Origin: Sulfuriferula sp047300855
Lineage (GTDB): Bacteria; Pseudomonadota; Gammaproteobacteria; Burkholderiales; Sulfuriferulaceae
DNA: 64,000 nt
NCBI RefSeq assembly: GCF_047300855.1
Contig: NZ_CP170197.1
Coordinates: 3,286,001-3,350,000 of the forward strand
Direction of reading: 5' to 3'
Shown: positions 51,501 through 60,908 of the stretch, in pieces
Layout: the number at the start of each line of letters is the position of its first letter
How positions within the stretch are numbered: the first letter of the stretch is position 1
Notes under the pieces: generated by a model
Database searches by the model: none
Told to the model about the DNA's origin: nothing
What the model saw: only the letters and a program-made list of their open reading frames with translations
Translations under genes and position numbers: made by a program

Positions 51501-52949
51501 TCAACCGATCAACCGCGCTGCCTGGCGGTACCAGTCGGCAAGATACGGCGGGATGTACAGCCCGAGCAGCAACACCAGGGCAAGATGCACAAATACCGGA
51601 ATCAGCGCGGGCGGGTGCGGCAGACGCTGGCCCGTCGTTTCACCGAACACCATTTCCTGCACCCGGGTGAAAATGGCCGCAAAGGCGACCCCCAGCGCGA
51701 CCAGCAGGAACGGCGTGGCCCAGGGATGCTCATGCATGGCGGTGGTAATAATCAGGAATTCACTGGCGAATACGCCGAACGGCGGCATGCCGAGGATGGC
51801 CAGGCTGCCCAGCATCAAGCCCCAGCCGATGGTGGGATTGGTATCGATCAGGCCGCGGATGTTTTCGATCAGCTGCGAACCCATTTTCTGTGCCGCATGT
51901 CCCACTGTAAAGAAGATGGCGGACTTGGTGAGCGAGTGCACCGTCATGTGCAGCAACGCGGCGAAAGTGGCGACCGCGCCACCCATGCCGAACGCGAACG
52001 TCATCAGCCCCATGTGCTCGATCGAGGAATAAGCGAACATGCGCTTGACGTCTTTTTGCCGCGACAGGAAAAACGCCGCGACCACCACGCTGAACAGGCC
52101 GAACCCCATCATCAGGTTGCCGGCCAGGTGCGATCCGAGCGCCCCATCCACCAGCACCTTGCTGCGCACCACCGCGTACAGCGCGACGTTGAGCAGCAAA
52201 CCGGAAAGCACCGCGGACACCGGCGTCGGGCCTTCGGCATGGGCATCCGGCAGCCAGTTGTGCAGCGGCGCCAGACCGACTTTGGTGCCGTAGCCCACCA
52301 GCAGAAAGACAAATGCCAGCGACAGCACGGTAGGTTCCAGATGGCCTTTCACCTCGTTGAGATGCGTCCACAGCAGCGCGTCGCCGCCGGCGCCGAGTAG
52401 TTTTTCCGCCGCGAAATACAGCAGGATGGTGCCAAACAGCGCCTGCGCGATGCCCACACCGCACAGGATGAAGTATTTCCACGCCGCTTCCAGGCTGGCC
52501 GGGGTGCGGTACAGGCTGACCAGCAGCACGGTGGTGAGGGTGGCCGCTTCCATCGCCACCCACAGGATGCCCATGTTGTTGGTGGTCAGCGCCAGCAGCA
52601 TGGTAAAGGTGAACAGCTGGTACATGCTGTGGTAGAGGCGCAGCATGTTCGCCGACAGCTTGCCGTGGTGCTGTTCGATGCGCATGTATGCGCGCGAAAA
52701 CAGCGCAGTGGTGAATCCCACGAAGGCAGTCAGAGCAACCAGGAAAACGTTGAACGAGTCGATGAAGAACTGTTCGCTGAACGCCGTCATTGGCCCGCCG
52801 TTGACGATGCGGGCGGTGAGAACGACAGCGGCAATGAAGGTGGCCAGACTCATCAGCGTATTGAGTTCATGCGCCCAGCGCTTGTGGCCGAACAGGGCCA
52901 GCAATATCCCGCCGCACAGAGGAACTCCCAATAGCCAAAGAATTTCCAC
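51501..52949 (-). CDS. hyfF: hydrogenase-4-like membrane subunit F (antiporter-like)
   Basis: A 482-residue protein of the NuoL/M/N-Mrp antiporter superfamily with about 14 helices. Conserved features for ion translocation are visible: the helix-5 Glu region WVAMEAATL, the lysine in GYGTKVGLAPLHNWLPDAHAE and KRMFAYSSIEHMG. It starts at GTG one base from the hyfE stop, with AGAGG upstream. It should form one of two proton- or sodium-translocating channels of the complex. Confidence 0.88.
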   Translation of the reverse strand: MEILWLLGVPLCGGILLALFGHKRWAHELNTLMSLATFIAAVVLTARIVNGGPMTAFSEQFFIDSFNVFLVALTAFVGFTTALFSRAYMRIEQHHGKLSANMLRLYHSMYQLFTFTMLLALTTNNMGILWVAMEAATLTTVLLVSLYRTPASLEAAWKYFILCGVGIAQALFGTILLYFAAEKLLGAGGDALLWTHLNEVKGHLEPTVLSLAFVFLLVGYGTKVGLAPLHNWLPDAHAEGPTPVSAVLSGLLLNVALYAVVRSKVLVDGALGSHLAGNLMMGFGLFSVVVAAFFLSRQKDVKRMFAYSSIEHMGLMTFAFGMGGAVATFAALLHMTVHSLTKSAIFFTVGHAAQKMGSQLIENIRGLIDTNPTIGWGLMLGSLAILGMPPFGVFASEFLIITTAMHEHPWATPFLLVALGVAFAAIFTRVQEMVFGETTGQRLPHPPALIPVFVHLALVLLLGLYIPPYLADWYRQAARLIG

Positions 52950-52950
52950 C

Positions 52951-53610
52951 TCAATCCTCTTTCAGTTTTTCCAGATTTTTAATATCCAGACTGTCGAAAG
53001 TTTCCCGGATCTGGAAGAAGAAAATGCCGAAAATGAAGGTTCCCACCAGCACGTCAAGCGCGATGCCCAGCTCAACCACCATCGGCATGCCGTAAGTGGC
53101 ACTGGTGGCGGCAAAGAACAGCCCGTTTTCCATCGCCAGGAAGCCGACCACCTGCGCCACAGCCTTGTGCCGGGTAATCATCATCAGGAACGACAACAGT
53201 ACGCTGGCCATGGCGATGCCCAGGGTGCTGCGGGTAATGGTGTCGGCCAGTTGCGAAATTGGCGCCGCCAGGTTGAAGGCGAAGATCACCAGGGCGATGC
53301 CGACCAGCATGGTCGTCGGGACGTTGATCATGGTTTCCACGTCCCACTTGATATTGAGGCGGATAATCAACCGGTGCAGTATCCAGGGCAGCAGGAACGC
53401 CTTCAGTACCAGGGTTAAAAAGGCCGAATAATACAAATGCGGCTGGTGGGTAGAGTACGCCACTACCGTGGTACTCAGCGCCAGTATGAACCCCTGCCAG
53501 GCGAACAAGTGGATCAGGGATAGAATACGCCGCTGCGACAGCATGGCGAAGGCGATCAACAGCAGCAGCGCCGCCAGAAAATTAATCAGTTGTCCGGTAA
53601 ATGTAGCCAT
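52951..53610 (-). CDS. hyfE: hydrogenase-4-like membrane subunit E
   Basis: A 219-residue HyfE-type protein with about six helices. The C-terminal half resembles NuoK (GFLAMENGLFFAATS, with the buried Glu of that family). It likely links the antiporter-like subunits to the NuoH-like subunit. Four bases separate it from hyfC. No unusual features. Confidence 0.86.
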   Translation of the reverse strand: MATFTGQLINFLAALLLLIAFAMLSQRRILSLIHLFAWQGFILALSTTVVAYSTHQPHLYYSAFLTLVLKAFLLPWILHRLIIRLNIKWDVETMINVPTTMLVGIALVIFAFNLAAPISQLADTITRSTLGIAMASVLLSFLMMITRHKAVAQVVGFLAMENGLFFAATSATYGMPMVVELGIALDVLVGTFIFGIFFFQIRETFDSLDIKNLEKLKED

Positions 53611-53613
53611 CGT

Positions 53614-54549
53614 TTACAGCTCCAGCATCAGCATCCCCAGAACCGCAAGCAGAAACGCGGTTCCCAGAAATTCCGGTGCGCGAAAAATACGCAGCTTGGC
53701 CGACAGGGTCTCCAGCAGGGCAAGCCCGGCGCCACCCAGCAGCAGTTTAACGAACAGCACCGCCAATGCCAGCGGTACGGCGCTCCAGTCACCCGCACTG
53801 GCGATACCCCATGGCAGAAACAAGGCGATCCCGATCGCACTGTAATTGCTCAGTTTGATTGCGCTTGCCCATTCGATCAGCGCCAGGTGGCGCGCCGAAT
53901 ATTCGAGAATCATGGCCTCGTGGATCATGGTCAGTTCCAGATGGGTGGCGGGATTATCGACCGGAATGCGGGCGTTTTCGGCCAGCGCCACCATCGCAAA
54001 AGCCACGGCGGCGAAGGCGAGACTGGGATAAAGCACGAATTCCCGGTGTGCGAGCGCCTCGACGATGGTGGTGAGCGAGGTGGAATGGGCGATCAGCGCA
54101 GGCATGAAAAGTATCATCAGCAGAGCCGGTTCCGCCAGACTGGCCACCAGCATCTCGCGCCGCGCACCCATACTGCCGAACGCGGTGCCGATGTCCATGG
54201 CCGCGAGCGCCGCGAACAGCCGCGCCAACGCGAACAATCCCACCAGCGCGATGACGTCGGCAGCCGCGGCAAATGGCAGGTCCGTCGCCACCATCGGAAC
54301 AATGCTCGCGACCAGCACCATGCAAGCGAACTGGATATACGGGGCGGTGCGAAACAGGGGCGATGCATTGTCCGCCAGTACCGCGTCTTTATGGAACAGC
54401 TTGTGCAAAACCCGATACGGCTGTAGCACCCCGGCACCGCGCTTGTTCTGTAGCCAGGCGCGACATTGATTGACCCAGCCCAGCAGCAGCGGTGCCAGCA
54501 CCACGATGAGCAGGGTTTGGAATAGCTGGGAGAAAATGGAAGAGATCAT
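53614..54549 (-). CDS. hyfC: hydrogenase-4-like membrane subunit C (NuoH family)
   Basis: A 311-residue, eight-helix protein homologous to NuoH/HycD, which joins the membrane arm to the catalytic arm. Characteristic loops are present: GVLQPYRVLHKLFHKD near residue 39 and ENARIPVDNPATHLELTMIHEAM near 200 (given here as a description of the acidic loop). The start ATG overlaps the hyfB stop (ATGA); the longer open frame upstream is not used. Confidence 0.87.
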   Translation of the reverse strand: MISSIFSQLFQTLLIVVLAPLLLGWVNQCRAWLQNKRGAGVLQPYRVLHKLFHKDAVLADNASPLFRTAPYIQFACMVLVASIVPMVATDLPFAAAADVIALVGLFALARLFAALAAMDIGTAFGSMGARREMLVASLAEPALLMILFMPALIAHSTSLTTIVEALAHREFVLYPSLAFAAVAFAMVALAENARIPVDNPATHLELTMIHEAMILEYSARHLALIEWASAIKLSNYSAIGIALFLPWGIASAGDWSAVPLALAVLFVKLLLGGAGLALLETLSAKLRIFRAPEFLGTAFLLAVLGMLMLEL

Positions 54550-56597
54550 CGGGTAAACAGCAGCAGGAACAGTAGCGTGACGAGGCTGTACAGCAGATAA
54601 ATGTGGATGCGGCCATGCTGTAATGTGCTCATCTTCAGGGAGATGCGCTCGACCAGCCGCGCGATGGGCAGGTAAAGCGCGTACCACAGCTTGTCCTCCG
54701 CCTTGCCCTGATAATGGGGGTGCGCATCGAACGGACTCGGCATCTGGCGCTCAATGCGGAAAAACGGCTCGAAGATCTGTTTGATCGGCTGCCCGAACCC
54801 TTCCGCCGTATCCTGCATGCGCGCCGTTTGCTGCGGATATCCGCAATCCCAGGCCGGGCCGCGCCGCATGCGCCCATGGTAGAGTTTGCGCACCAGCACG
54901 AAAGTCAGCAGCAGCAAGGCCAAGATGCCGAGCAGAAACAGCAGCGGACTGTAGCTCGCGTGTTCAGGGGTCGTCGCTACGACGAACAGCCAGCCGGACT
55001 GGGCCGCCGTAGCGCCTACTGTATGGCCGGTCAGCAGCCGGGTAACCTGATCCAGCTGCAGCAGCACGAACACCGGCGCCAGGCCGAGTGCCACGCAACC
55101 CAGCGCAAGCCAGCTCAGGCCAATCCGCTCCAGCCAATTGGCATCGTGCGCGGTGGCGAGCCTTGCCTCGCGCGGCTGGCCAAGAAAGATCACGCCGTAG
55201 AACTTGACCATGACATAACCTGCCAGTGCGATGGCGAGCACCACCGCCGCCGCCTCCACCGGCACCAGCATGCTCAGGTAGGAACTGGGCAGGCTCGGGG
55301 TCGCCAGAAACGCCTGCAGCAACAGCCATTCCGAGACAAAACCATTGAGCGGCGGCAACCCGGCCATGGCAAGGGTGCCGATCAGCGCCAGCCATGCGAC
55401 CCAGGGCATGCTGCGGATCAGGCCGCCCAGTTTGCCCAGACTGCGTTCCCTGGTCGAGTGCAGCACCGTACCAGTGACCAGGAACAGGAGGCTTTTGAAA
55501 AACGCGTGGTTGAGGCAGTGATACAGGGTTGCCGCCAGCGCGAGGGCGGCAAGCGCGCCCAGCGCATAGACATGAAAAATCAGCGTCAGCCCGATGCCCA
55601 CCAGAATGATGCCGATGTTCTCGATCGAAGAATACGCGAGCAGGCGTTTCATGTCGGTCTGCACCGCCGCGAACATCACGCCGAACAGCGCAGTCAGCAG
55701 GCCGAGCAACAGCGCCAGCACGCCCCACCACAACAGTTGCGCCTGCAACAGGTCGAAAGTCACACGCAATAATCCATAAATCGCCGTCTTCAGCATCACG
55801 CCGCTCATCAGCGCGGACACCGGTGAGGGCGCGGCCGGGTGGGCCTCCGGCAGCCAGACATGGAGCGGCAAAATCCCCGCCTTGGCACCGAAACCGAACA
55901 GCGCCAGAAGAAATGTCGCGCTTGCCCAGAATTCGCTCAGATGGCTGGCGCGCATGGTCGCGAAAGTAAAGTCGCCATGCCCGCCTTGCATGACGCCAAA
56001 ACTCAACAGAATGCCGATGGCACCGAGATGGGCGATCAAGAGGTAAAGAAAACCCGCGCGGCGGATTTCGGGAACCTTGTGGTTGCTGGTGACCAGGAAG
56101 TACGAAGACAGCGCCATCGTTTCCCACGCCACCATGAACAGATACGCATCGTCGGCAAGCATCACCAACGCCATCGCGGCGAGGAAAAAGTGATACAGGA
56201 GGCCGTGCATACCTGGTGAAGTGCCCTCGCCTTTACGGAAATAGCCGGCCGAATAAATCGAAATCCCGGCTGACACGGCTCCAAGCAGCACCAGGAAAAA
56301 TGCCGACAGAGCGTCCAGCCGCAGGTGAAAAGGCAAGCCGGGCAGCCCCAGCACCAGGACAGCCGTCTCCGGCCGCGCCGCCATGCCGATCAGGCCTGCA
56401 CCTGCCAGGATCAGCCCGCCCACTGCACCCAGCGGAAACAGGACATGCCCTACAAAACGCAGACTCAGCGGGGCGAACAGACCAAGCACTCCCAGCGCGA
56501 TCCAGAGCACGATGACGCCGAGCATCACATCTATCGGCAAGGGACTAAACAGGATCGCTGTAAGACTGTCCATAATCGGCTTCGACAATAGCACCAT
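54546..56597 (-). CDS. hyfB: hydrogenase-4-like membrane subunit B (antiporter-like)
   Basis: A 683-residue NuoL/M-type subunit with about 16 helices. Ion-channel residues are present in FMVAWETMALSSYF, GAKAGILPLHVWLPEAHPA and KRLLAYSSIENIG. A C-terminal extension of about 120 residues after the channel domain contains a soluble stretch (GPAWDCGYPQQTARMQDTAE) and a last helix. The ATG at 56597 has an AGGGG ribosome-binding site. First of six hyf-like genes; hyfA (Fe-S) and hyfD are absent. Confidence 0.88.
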   Translation of the reverse strand: MVLLSKPIMDSLTAILFSPLPIDVMLGVIVLWIALGVLGLFAPLSLRFVGHVLFPLGAVGGLILAGAGLIGMAARPETAVLVLGLPGLPFHLRLDALSAFFLVLLGAVSAGISIYSAGYFRKGEGTSPGMHGLLYHFFLAAMALVMLADDAYLFMVAWETMALSSYFLVTSNHKVPEIRRAGFLYLLIAHLGAIGILLSFGVMQGGHGDFTFATMRASHLSEFWASATFLLALFGFGAKAGILPLHVWLPEAHPAAPSPVSALMSGVMLKTAIYGLLRVTFDLLQAQLLWWGVLALLLGLLTALFGVMFAAVQTDMKRLLAYSSIENIGIILVGIGLTLIFHVYALGALAALALAATLYHCLNHAFFKSLLFLVTGTVLHSTRERSLGKLGGLIRSMPWVAWLALIGTLAMAGLPPLNGFVSEWLLLQAFLATPSLPSSYLSMLVPVEAAAVVLAIALAGYVMVKFYGVIFLGQPREARLATAHDANWLERIGLSWLALGCVALGLAPVFVLLQLDQVTRLLTGHTVGATAAQSGWLFVVATTPEHASYSPLLFLLGILALLLLTFVLVRKLYHGRMRRGPAWDCGYPQQTARMQDTAEGFGQPIKQIFEPFFRIERQMPSPFDAHPHYQGKAEDKLWYALYLPIARLVERISLKMSTLQHGRIHIYLLYSLVTLLFLLLFTR

Positions 56598-56657
56598 CTG
56601 CGTGCCCCTGTCACCCAGCGCAGGGCGATCAGGTCACGGCAGTACGCCACGCCCCGG

Positions 56658-57854
56658 CTAGGCGCCGGTCGCTTTCAGCGCGTCCGGATGCCAGCCCAGC
56701 AGCGCCAGCAGCACGAAAAACCCCAGCACATAGCCTACCGGCACAAACCAGCCCTGCCTGATCCATTGCCAGGTGTTTTTGGCCTCAGGAAAGCCGTTGC
56801 AGATGGCCACCCCGGCGGAGGAACCGAACCAGATCATCGAACCGCCATAACCCACGGCGAACGCCAGCATGCCCCAGTCATAGCCGCCCTGCTTCAACGC
56901 CAGCGCGGTGAGCGGAATGTTGTCGAACACCGCGCTGACGAAGCCCAGGCCCAGCGTGGTATGCCAACTGGGCAGCGGCAGTGCGGCCACCGGCATGAGT
57001 GACGCAGCCAGCACCAGCGCGATCAGAAACAGGGTGCCCTTCCAGGCGATTTTCGCCTCGGCCCAGGGGATGGGATGGAACAGGCCACCGATCAGCACTG
57101 CGATCCATGCTCCCAGCGCGGGGAAATCCACCAGCACATTGCCCGCCACCGCACCACCGATAATCAGCCCCGCCACCAGCACCCGGGTCAATACCACGAC
57201 ACTCAGAATCCCCAACTCTTCGACATCCACATGTACGCCGCTGCACGGGTCGGCCTGGATCGGTTGGTAACGGTGCTGGGCGCGGCTGGCAAACACGCCC
57301 ACCACTAGCATTGCCACGCTCGACGCAATAAATGCATCGGCAACGTGCAGCGCAGGCACCCCGGCAATCCACATCATGGTGGTGGTGGTATCGCCCACCA
57401 CCGAACCCGCACCGCCGGCATTGCTGGCCGCCACAATCGCCGCCAGAAAGCCCACGCTGACGCGCCCGTCGAAAACCTTGCGCGCCACCACGCCGCCCAG
57501 GATGGCGGCGGCGATGTTGTCGAGAAAAGTCGACATCAGCGCCACCAGGATCAGCAACACAAAGCCGCCCTTCCAGTCATCGGGCAGGATGCGCGGCATC
57601 AGGTCGGGCACACCGGAATCCTCGAAATGCTTCGCCAGGATCGCAAAGCCCAGCAGCAGGCCGAGCAGGTTCAGTACCAGCTTCCATTCGTGCAGGAAAT
57701 GCAGCGCCAGCGCGTAGTCCTGTGCCAGCCATTTATACGCGCCAATCGCCGCCAACCCGGCCAGCGCGATGGGCAGATTGTGGCGGTGCAACACCGCCAC
57801 GCCCAGCAGGGTAAGCGCAAACAGGATGAATTCGATGGGAATGCCGGCAATCAT
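56658..57854 (-). CDS. ion-transporter superfamily (ArsB/NhaD/CitMHS-like) membrane protein
   Basis: A 398-residue membrane protein with about 11-12 helices in two homologous halves. Signature loops STFLDNIAAAILGG and SNAGGAGSVVGDTTTTMMW in the first half and VFDNIPLTALAL in the second are typical of the ion transporter superfamily that includes NhaD Na+/H+ antiporters. The substrate is uncertain (Na+/H+ or an organic anion). It lies 42 bases behind the flavoprotein reductase gene and 60 bases before hyfB on the same strand, so it may be part of the hyf-like unit. Confidence 0.78.
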   Translation of the reverse strand: MIAGIPIEFILFALTLLGVAVLHRHNLPIALAGLAAIGAYKWLAQDYALALHFLHEWKLVLNLLGLLLGFAILAKHFEDSGVPDLMPRILPDDWKGGFVLLILVALMSTFLDNIAAAILGGVVARKVFDGRVSVGFLAAIVAASNAGGAGSVVGDTTTTMMWIAGVPALHVADAFIASSVAMLVVGVFASRAQHRYQPIQADPCSGVHVDVEELGILSVVVLTRVLVAGLIIGGAVAGNVLVDFPALGAWIAVLIGGLFHPIPWAEAKIAWKGTLFLIALVLAASLMPVAALPLPSWHTTLGLGFVSAVFDNIPLTALALKQGGYDWGMLAFAVGYGGSMIWFGSSAGVAICNGFPEAKNTWQWIRQGWFVPVGYVLGFFVLLALLGWHPDALKATGA

Positions 57855-57896
57855 GTTTGGTTAGTACGGCTGGATGTTGCCGTTAATGCCATGCCC

Positions 57897-58919
57897 TTAC
57901 TTGGCGGCCGTGGACTGGTACAGGAATGCATCGGCAAAAAATTCGTCTTCCGGCAGGCCATGCTGGAGAAAGGTTTTATGCGCGGCATCTACCATCCCCG
58001 GTGCGCCGCAGGCATAGACCTGGTAACCGGACAAATCTGGGAAATCCTGCAGGATGGCGTCGGCGACCAGCCCTGTGCGGCCAGGCCAGGCATCCTCCAG
58101 AGCAGGCTCGGACAGTACCGGGATGAAAGTAAAGTTGGGGTATTCCTGCTGCCACTGCCCAGGCAGCTGCGGCATGTATAAATCGCGTAACTGGCGTGCG
58201 CCCCAGTACAGGACCATTTCGCGGTCAATGTGGTGGTGAAAAGCATGTTCGAGCATGCCCTTGACCGGGGCGAAACCGGTGCCTCCGGCCATGAAGATAA
58301 TGGGTTTGCCACTGTCTTCACGCAGGAAAAAGCTGCCCAGCGGCCCTTCGAAGCGCAGGATGTCCTTTTCTTTCATGCGCGTGAAAATATGTTCGGAGAA
58401 CTCGCCGCCTGGGATATGGCGCACATGCAGCTGCAGGTAATCATCGTTATGCGGCGCATTGGCGAGCGAAAAGCTGCGGCGCTTGCCGTCCTTGAGCAAG
58501 ATGTCGATATATTGTCCAGCCAGGAATTGCAGGCGCTCGTTGGCGGGCAGTTTGAGGTGCAGCGCCATCACATCATGGCCAAGCCGCTCGAGCTTGTGTA
58601 CCCGGCACGGCAGGGTTTTAATCTGGATGTCCTTGGCTGCGCCGACTTCTCGGCACTCGATGCTGATGTCGCTGAGCGGACGCGCTACGCAGAACAGCGC
58701 CTTGCCGGCGTCGATATCGGCATCGGACAGCGCCCCGGACTGGTATTCGCCATAATCGATCTCGCCCGCGACCAGCTTGCCCTTGCAGGTACCGCAAGCG
58801 CCGTTGCGACAGCCATAGGGCAGCATATAGCCTTCGCGCAACGCGGCGGCGAGTATGGTTTCGTCGTCATCCGCATGAACAATGTGACCGCTGGGCTGAA
58901 TGGTAATCTGGTAGGGCAT
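57897..58919 (-). CDS. [2Fe-2S]/FAD ferredoxin-type NAD(P)H reductase
   Basis: A 340-residue flavoprotein of the type often labelled CDP-6-deoxy-Δ3,4-glucoseen reductase. The plant-type ferredoxin domain (1-90) binds [2Fe-2S] with C37-x4-C42-x2-C45-x31-C77. Then come an FAD domain (RRSFSLANAP) and an NAD(P)H domain (GGTGFAPVKGML, ACGAPGM). It moves electrons between NAD(P)H and an unknown acceptor. The sugar-biosynthetic role in the name is not supported by context. It is the first gene of the minus-strand run leading into hyf; many betaproteobacteria carry it elsewhere, so the link is tentative. Confidence 0.85.
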   Translation of the reverse strand: MPYQITIQPSGHIVHADDDETILAAALREGYMLPYGCRNGACGTCKGKLVAGEIDYGEYQSGALSDADIDAGKALFCVARPLSDISIECREVGAAKDIQIKTLPCRVHKLERLGHDVMALHLKLPANERLQFLAGQYIDILLKDGKRRSFSLANAPHNDDYLQLHVRHIPGGEFSEHIFTRMKEKDILRFEGPLGSFFLREDSGKPIIFMAGGTGFAPVKGMLEHAFHHHIDREMVLYWGARQLRDLYMPQLPGQWQQEYPNFTFIPVLSEPALEDAWPGRTGLVADAILQDFPDLSGYQVYACGAPGMVDAAHKTFLQHGLPEDEFFADAFLYQSTAAK

Positions 58920-58941
58920 GAACTTCCTCTAAAATACGCTA

Positions 58942-59817
58942 ATGGCAAATATACTGATCATCGGCTGCGGCGATGTGGGCTTGCGCTGCGCACGATTGCT
59001 GGCGCCCCAGCACCGGCTGTACGCGCTGGCGCGAACGCCGCAATCGGCACAGCGCCTGCGTGAAGCGGGCATTACCCCTCTTCCCGGTGATCTCGACGAT
59101 CGTGCCAGCCTGACGCGTCTGGCAGGTATCGCGGACTGGGTGCTGCACTTCGCCCCGCCGCCCGCGCGCGGCGTGCACGATATGCGCACGCGCAAGCTGT
59201 TGTCGATGCTGGGGAAAAGCCGAATTTTACCACGCCGACTGGTGTACATCAGCACCAGCGGTGTATATGGCGACTGCGCCGGGGCATTGATTGATGAGAC
59301 GCGCCCACCCCGTCCGCAAAATGCGCGTGCGCGACGGCGCCTTGATGCCGAGCAGCAGGTGCGCAACTGGGGGCGACGCAATGGGGTGGCCACCAGCATT
59401 CTGCGGGTACCGGGTATCTATGCTGCCGGGCGACTACCGATAGAGCGCCTGCAACGCGGCACGCCCGTGCTGTGTGTCGAAGACGATGTATTCACTAACC
59501 ACATCCATGCCGATGACCTGACGCAGATCGCGGTTCACGCATTATTTCGAGCACGCGCCGGGCGTGTCTTTCATGCCAGCGATGATAGTCAACTGCGTAT
59601 GGGGGATTATTTTGCGCGCGTAGCGGCAGCCTTCGACCTGCCTGCTCCGCCACGCCTCACCCGCGTCGAGGCCGAGGCCTCGCTGCCCGTGCAGTTGCTT
59701 TCTTTCATGCGCGAATCCCGGCGTATGGTGAACCGGCGCATCAAGTCCGAACTGAACGTCCGCCTGGCCTACCCAGATATTGACGCCTTCCTAAAAACAC
59801 AACGCCCCGCCGGTTAA
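58942..59817 (+). CDS. NAD(P)-binding SDR-like protein (YeeZ type)
   Basis: A 291-residue atypical short-chain dehydrogenase/epimerase. Rossmann motif ILIIGCGDVGLRCA at the N-terminus and STSGVYGDCAG in place of the Ser-Tyr-Lys catalytic region; the Tyr is present but the Lys four residues later is not. This pattern matches the YeeZ group of uncharacterised proteins. Divergent from the flavoprotein reductase gene with 22 bases between starts, so their promoters must overlap the neighbouring coding sequences. Confidence 0.8.
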   Translation: MANILIIGCGDVGLRCARLLAPQHRLYALARTPQSAQRLREAGITPLPGDLDDRASLTRLAGIADWVLHFAPPPARGVHDMRTRKLLSMLGKSRILPRRLVYISTSGVYGDCAGALIDETRPPRPQNARARRRLDAEQQVRNWGRRNGVATSILRVPGIYAAGRLPIERLQRGTPVLCVEDDVFTNHIHADDLTQIAVHALFRARAGRVFHASDDSQLRMGDYFARVAAAFDLPAPPRLTRVEAEASLPVQLLSFMRESRRMVNRRIKSELNVRLAYPDIDAFLKTQRPAG

Positions 59818-59832
59818 ACCGGGCGGGGCGTT
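59801..59832. terminator. GC-rich terminator hairpin between SDR gene and mscL
   Basis: AACGCCCCGCC and GGCGGGGCGTT form an 11-bp perfect stem. A T tract follows only on the minus strand (GTGTTTTT), so it chiefly terminates mscL; it includes the stop codon of the plus-strand gene. Confidence 0.7.
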
Positions 59833-59847
59833 ACGGGATGCTGCCGT

Positions 59848-60261
59848 TTATTTTTTCAGACTGTCACGGATTTCGCGCAGCAACAATACCTCCTCCGGAG
59901 GAGCTGCTGGCGGCGCAGGCGGTGCCGCTTTTTGCAATTTGCTCATCGCCTTGATTGCTACAAAAATAGCCAGCGCGATGATGACGAAATTGACGACAGC
60001 ATTGATAAATACTCCGTATTTAATCAGTGGAGCGCCTGCTTTTTCCGCCAATTCCAGGGTGGCGTAGGCAGTATTGCCCAAATTGATATAGAGCTCCTTG
60101 AAGTCTACGCCGCCGACCAATTGGCCGATGATCGGCATGACAATATCTTTGACCAGCGAATCCACTATCTTGCCGAAGGCGCCGCCAATAATGACAGCAA
60201 CCGCCAAATCAACCACATTGCCTTTCATGGCAAATGCTTTGAACTCGCTGACAAAACTCAT
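59848..60261 (-). CDS. mscL: large-conductance mechanosensitive channel
   Basis: A 137-residue MscL: amphipathic N-terminal helix MSFVSEFKAFAMKGN, first membrane helix VVDLAVAVIIGGAFGKIVDSL lining the pore, periplasmic loop, second helix AVVNFVIIALAIFVAIKAM and a C-terminal bundle helix EEVLLLREIRDSLKK after a proline-alanine linker. Two in-frame ATGs occur (60267, 60261); the second has correct spacing to GAGGGG and matches the family start. Confidence 0.95.
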   Translation of the reverse strand: MSFVSEFKAFAMKGNVVDLAVAVIIGGAFGKIVDSLVKDIVMPIIGQLVGGVDFKELYINLGNTAYATLELAEKAGAPLIKYGVFINAVVNFVIIALAIFVAIKAMSKLQKAAPPAPPAAPPEEVLLLREIRDSLKK

Positions 60262-60374
60262 AATCATCCCCTCTCGTTTAATTATTTTGGTGATCTATCG
60301 GATTCCTGCAAATAAATCCTAGCAGTTTATTGCTCATTTTGTGAAATTTCAGGCCCATCATGTACTTCCTGAAT

Positions 60375-60409
60375 AGACAAAAGGCAACCCGCAGGTTGCC
60401 TTTTTGTCT
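60375..60409. terminator. terminator behind atpC
   Basis: Arms 60375-60389 and 60394-60409 (core AAGGCAACC / GGTTGCCTT) with loop CGCA and one bulge; T-rich on both strands. It closes the ATP synthase operon transcribed leftward. Confidence 0.9.
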
Positions 60410-60424
60410 GCTTTAACGCGCGTA

Positions 60425-60847
60425 TCAGCTATGCTTGCGCAACTTCTGGATAGCCGCAATCTGCGCAACCGCTTCGGCCAACTCTACCTGTGCCTTGGCG
60501 TAATCCATTTCCGAAGCGCGGTTACGCATGGCTTCTTCAGCATGGCGCTTGGCTTCCAGCGCTTTGGCCTCATCCAGATCGTGACCGCGAATAGCGGTAT
60601 CGGACAGGATGGTCACCACGTTAGGCTGCACTTCCAGCATACCGCCGGAAACATAAATCACTTCTTCTTCTGCAACGTCAGGCTTTTTGATGCGCACCGT
60701 TCCGGGCTTGATGCGTGTCAGCATCTGGGTATGACGCGGGTAAATCCCCACTTCGCCCATTTCTGCCGGTACCACCACGTATTCTGCGGTGCCGGAGAAC
60801 AATTCTGCTTCTGCGCTGACGATGTCTACATGAATGGTCATGGCCAT
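60425..60847 (-). CDS. atpC: ATP synthase F1 subunit epsilon
   Basis: A 140-residue ε subunit: β-sandwich (1-85; VDIVSAEAELFSGTAEYVVVP, GEVGIYPRHTQML) and two C-terminal helices (RASEMDYAKAQVELAEAVAQ) that can inhibit ATP hydrolysis. An ATG two codons later is also possible. Last gene of the operon, followed by a terminator. Confidence 0.96.
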   Translation of the reverse strand: MAMTIHVDIVSAEAELFSGTAEYVVVPAEMGEVGIYPRHTQMLTRIKPGTVRIKKPDVAEEEVIYVSGGMLEVQPNVVTILSDTAIRGHDLDEAKALEAKRHAEEAMRNRASEMDYAKAQVELAEAVAQIAAIQKLRKHS

Positions 60848-60908
60848 AAATCTCGCTTCCCTGTGTTCCGCTCAAGCGGCGCAGACGATGCCTGCGCCGT
60901 GGCCGCGA

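Noticed and set aside
49959..52400. 813-codon plus-strand open frame opposite hyfG and hyfF.
   Set aside because: It is the antisense of two well-supported hyf genes, rich in Arg/Gln/His as expected for a shadow frame in GC-rich DNA.
57897..58919. Role of the flavoprotein in deoxysugar synthesis, as its common family label suggests.
   Set aside because: No nucleotide-sugar genes are nearby; the label is inherited from a distant homologue.
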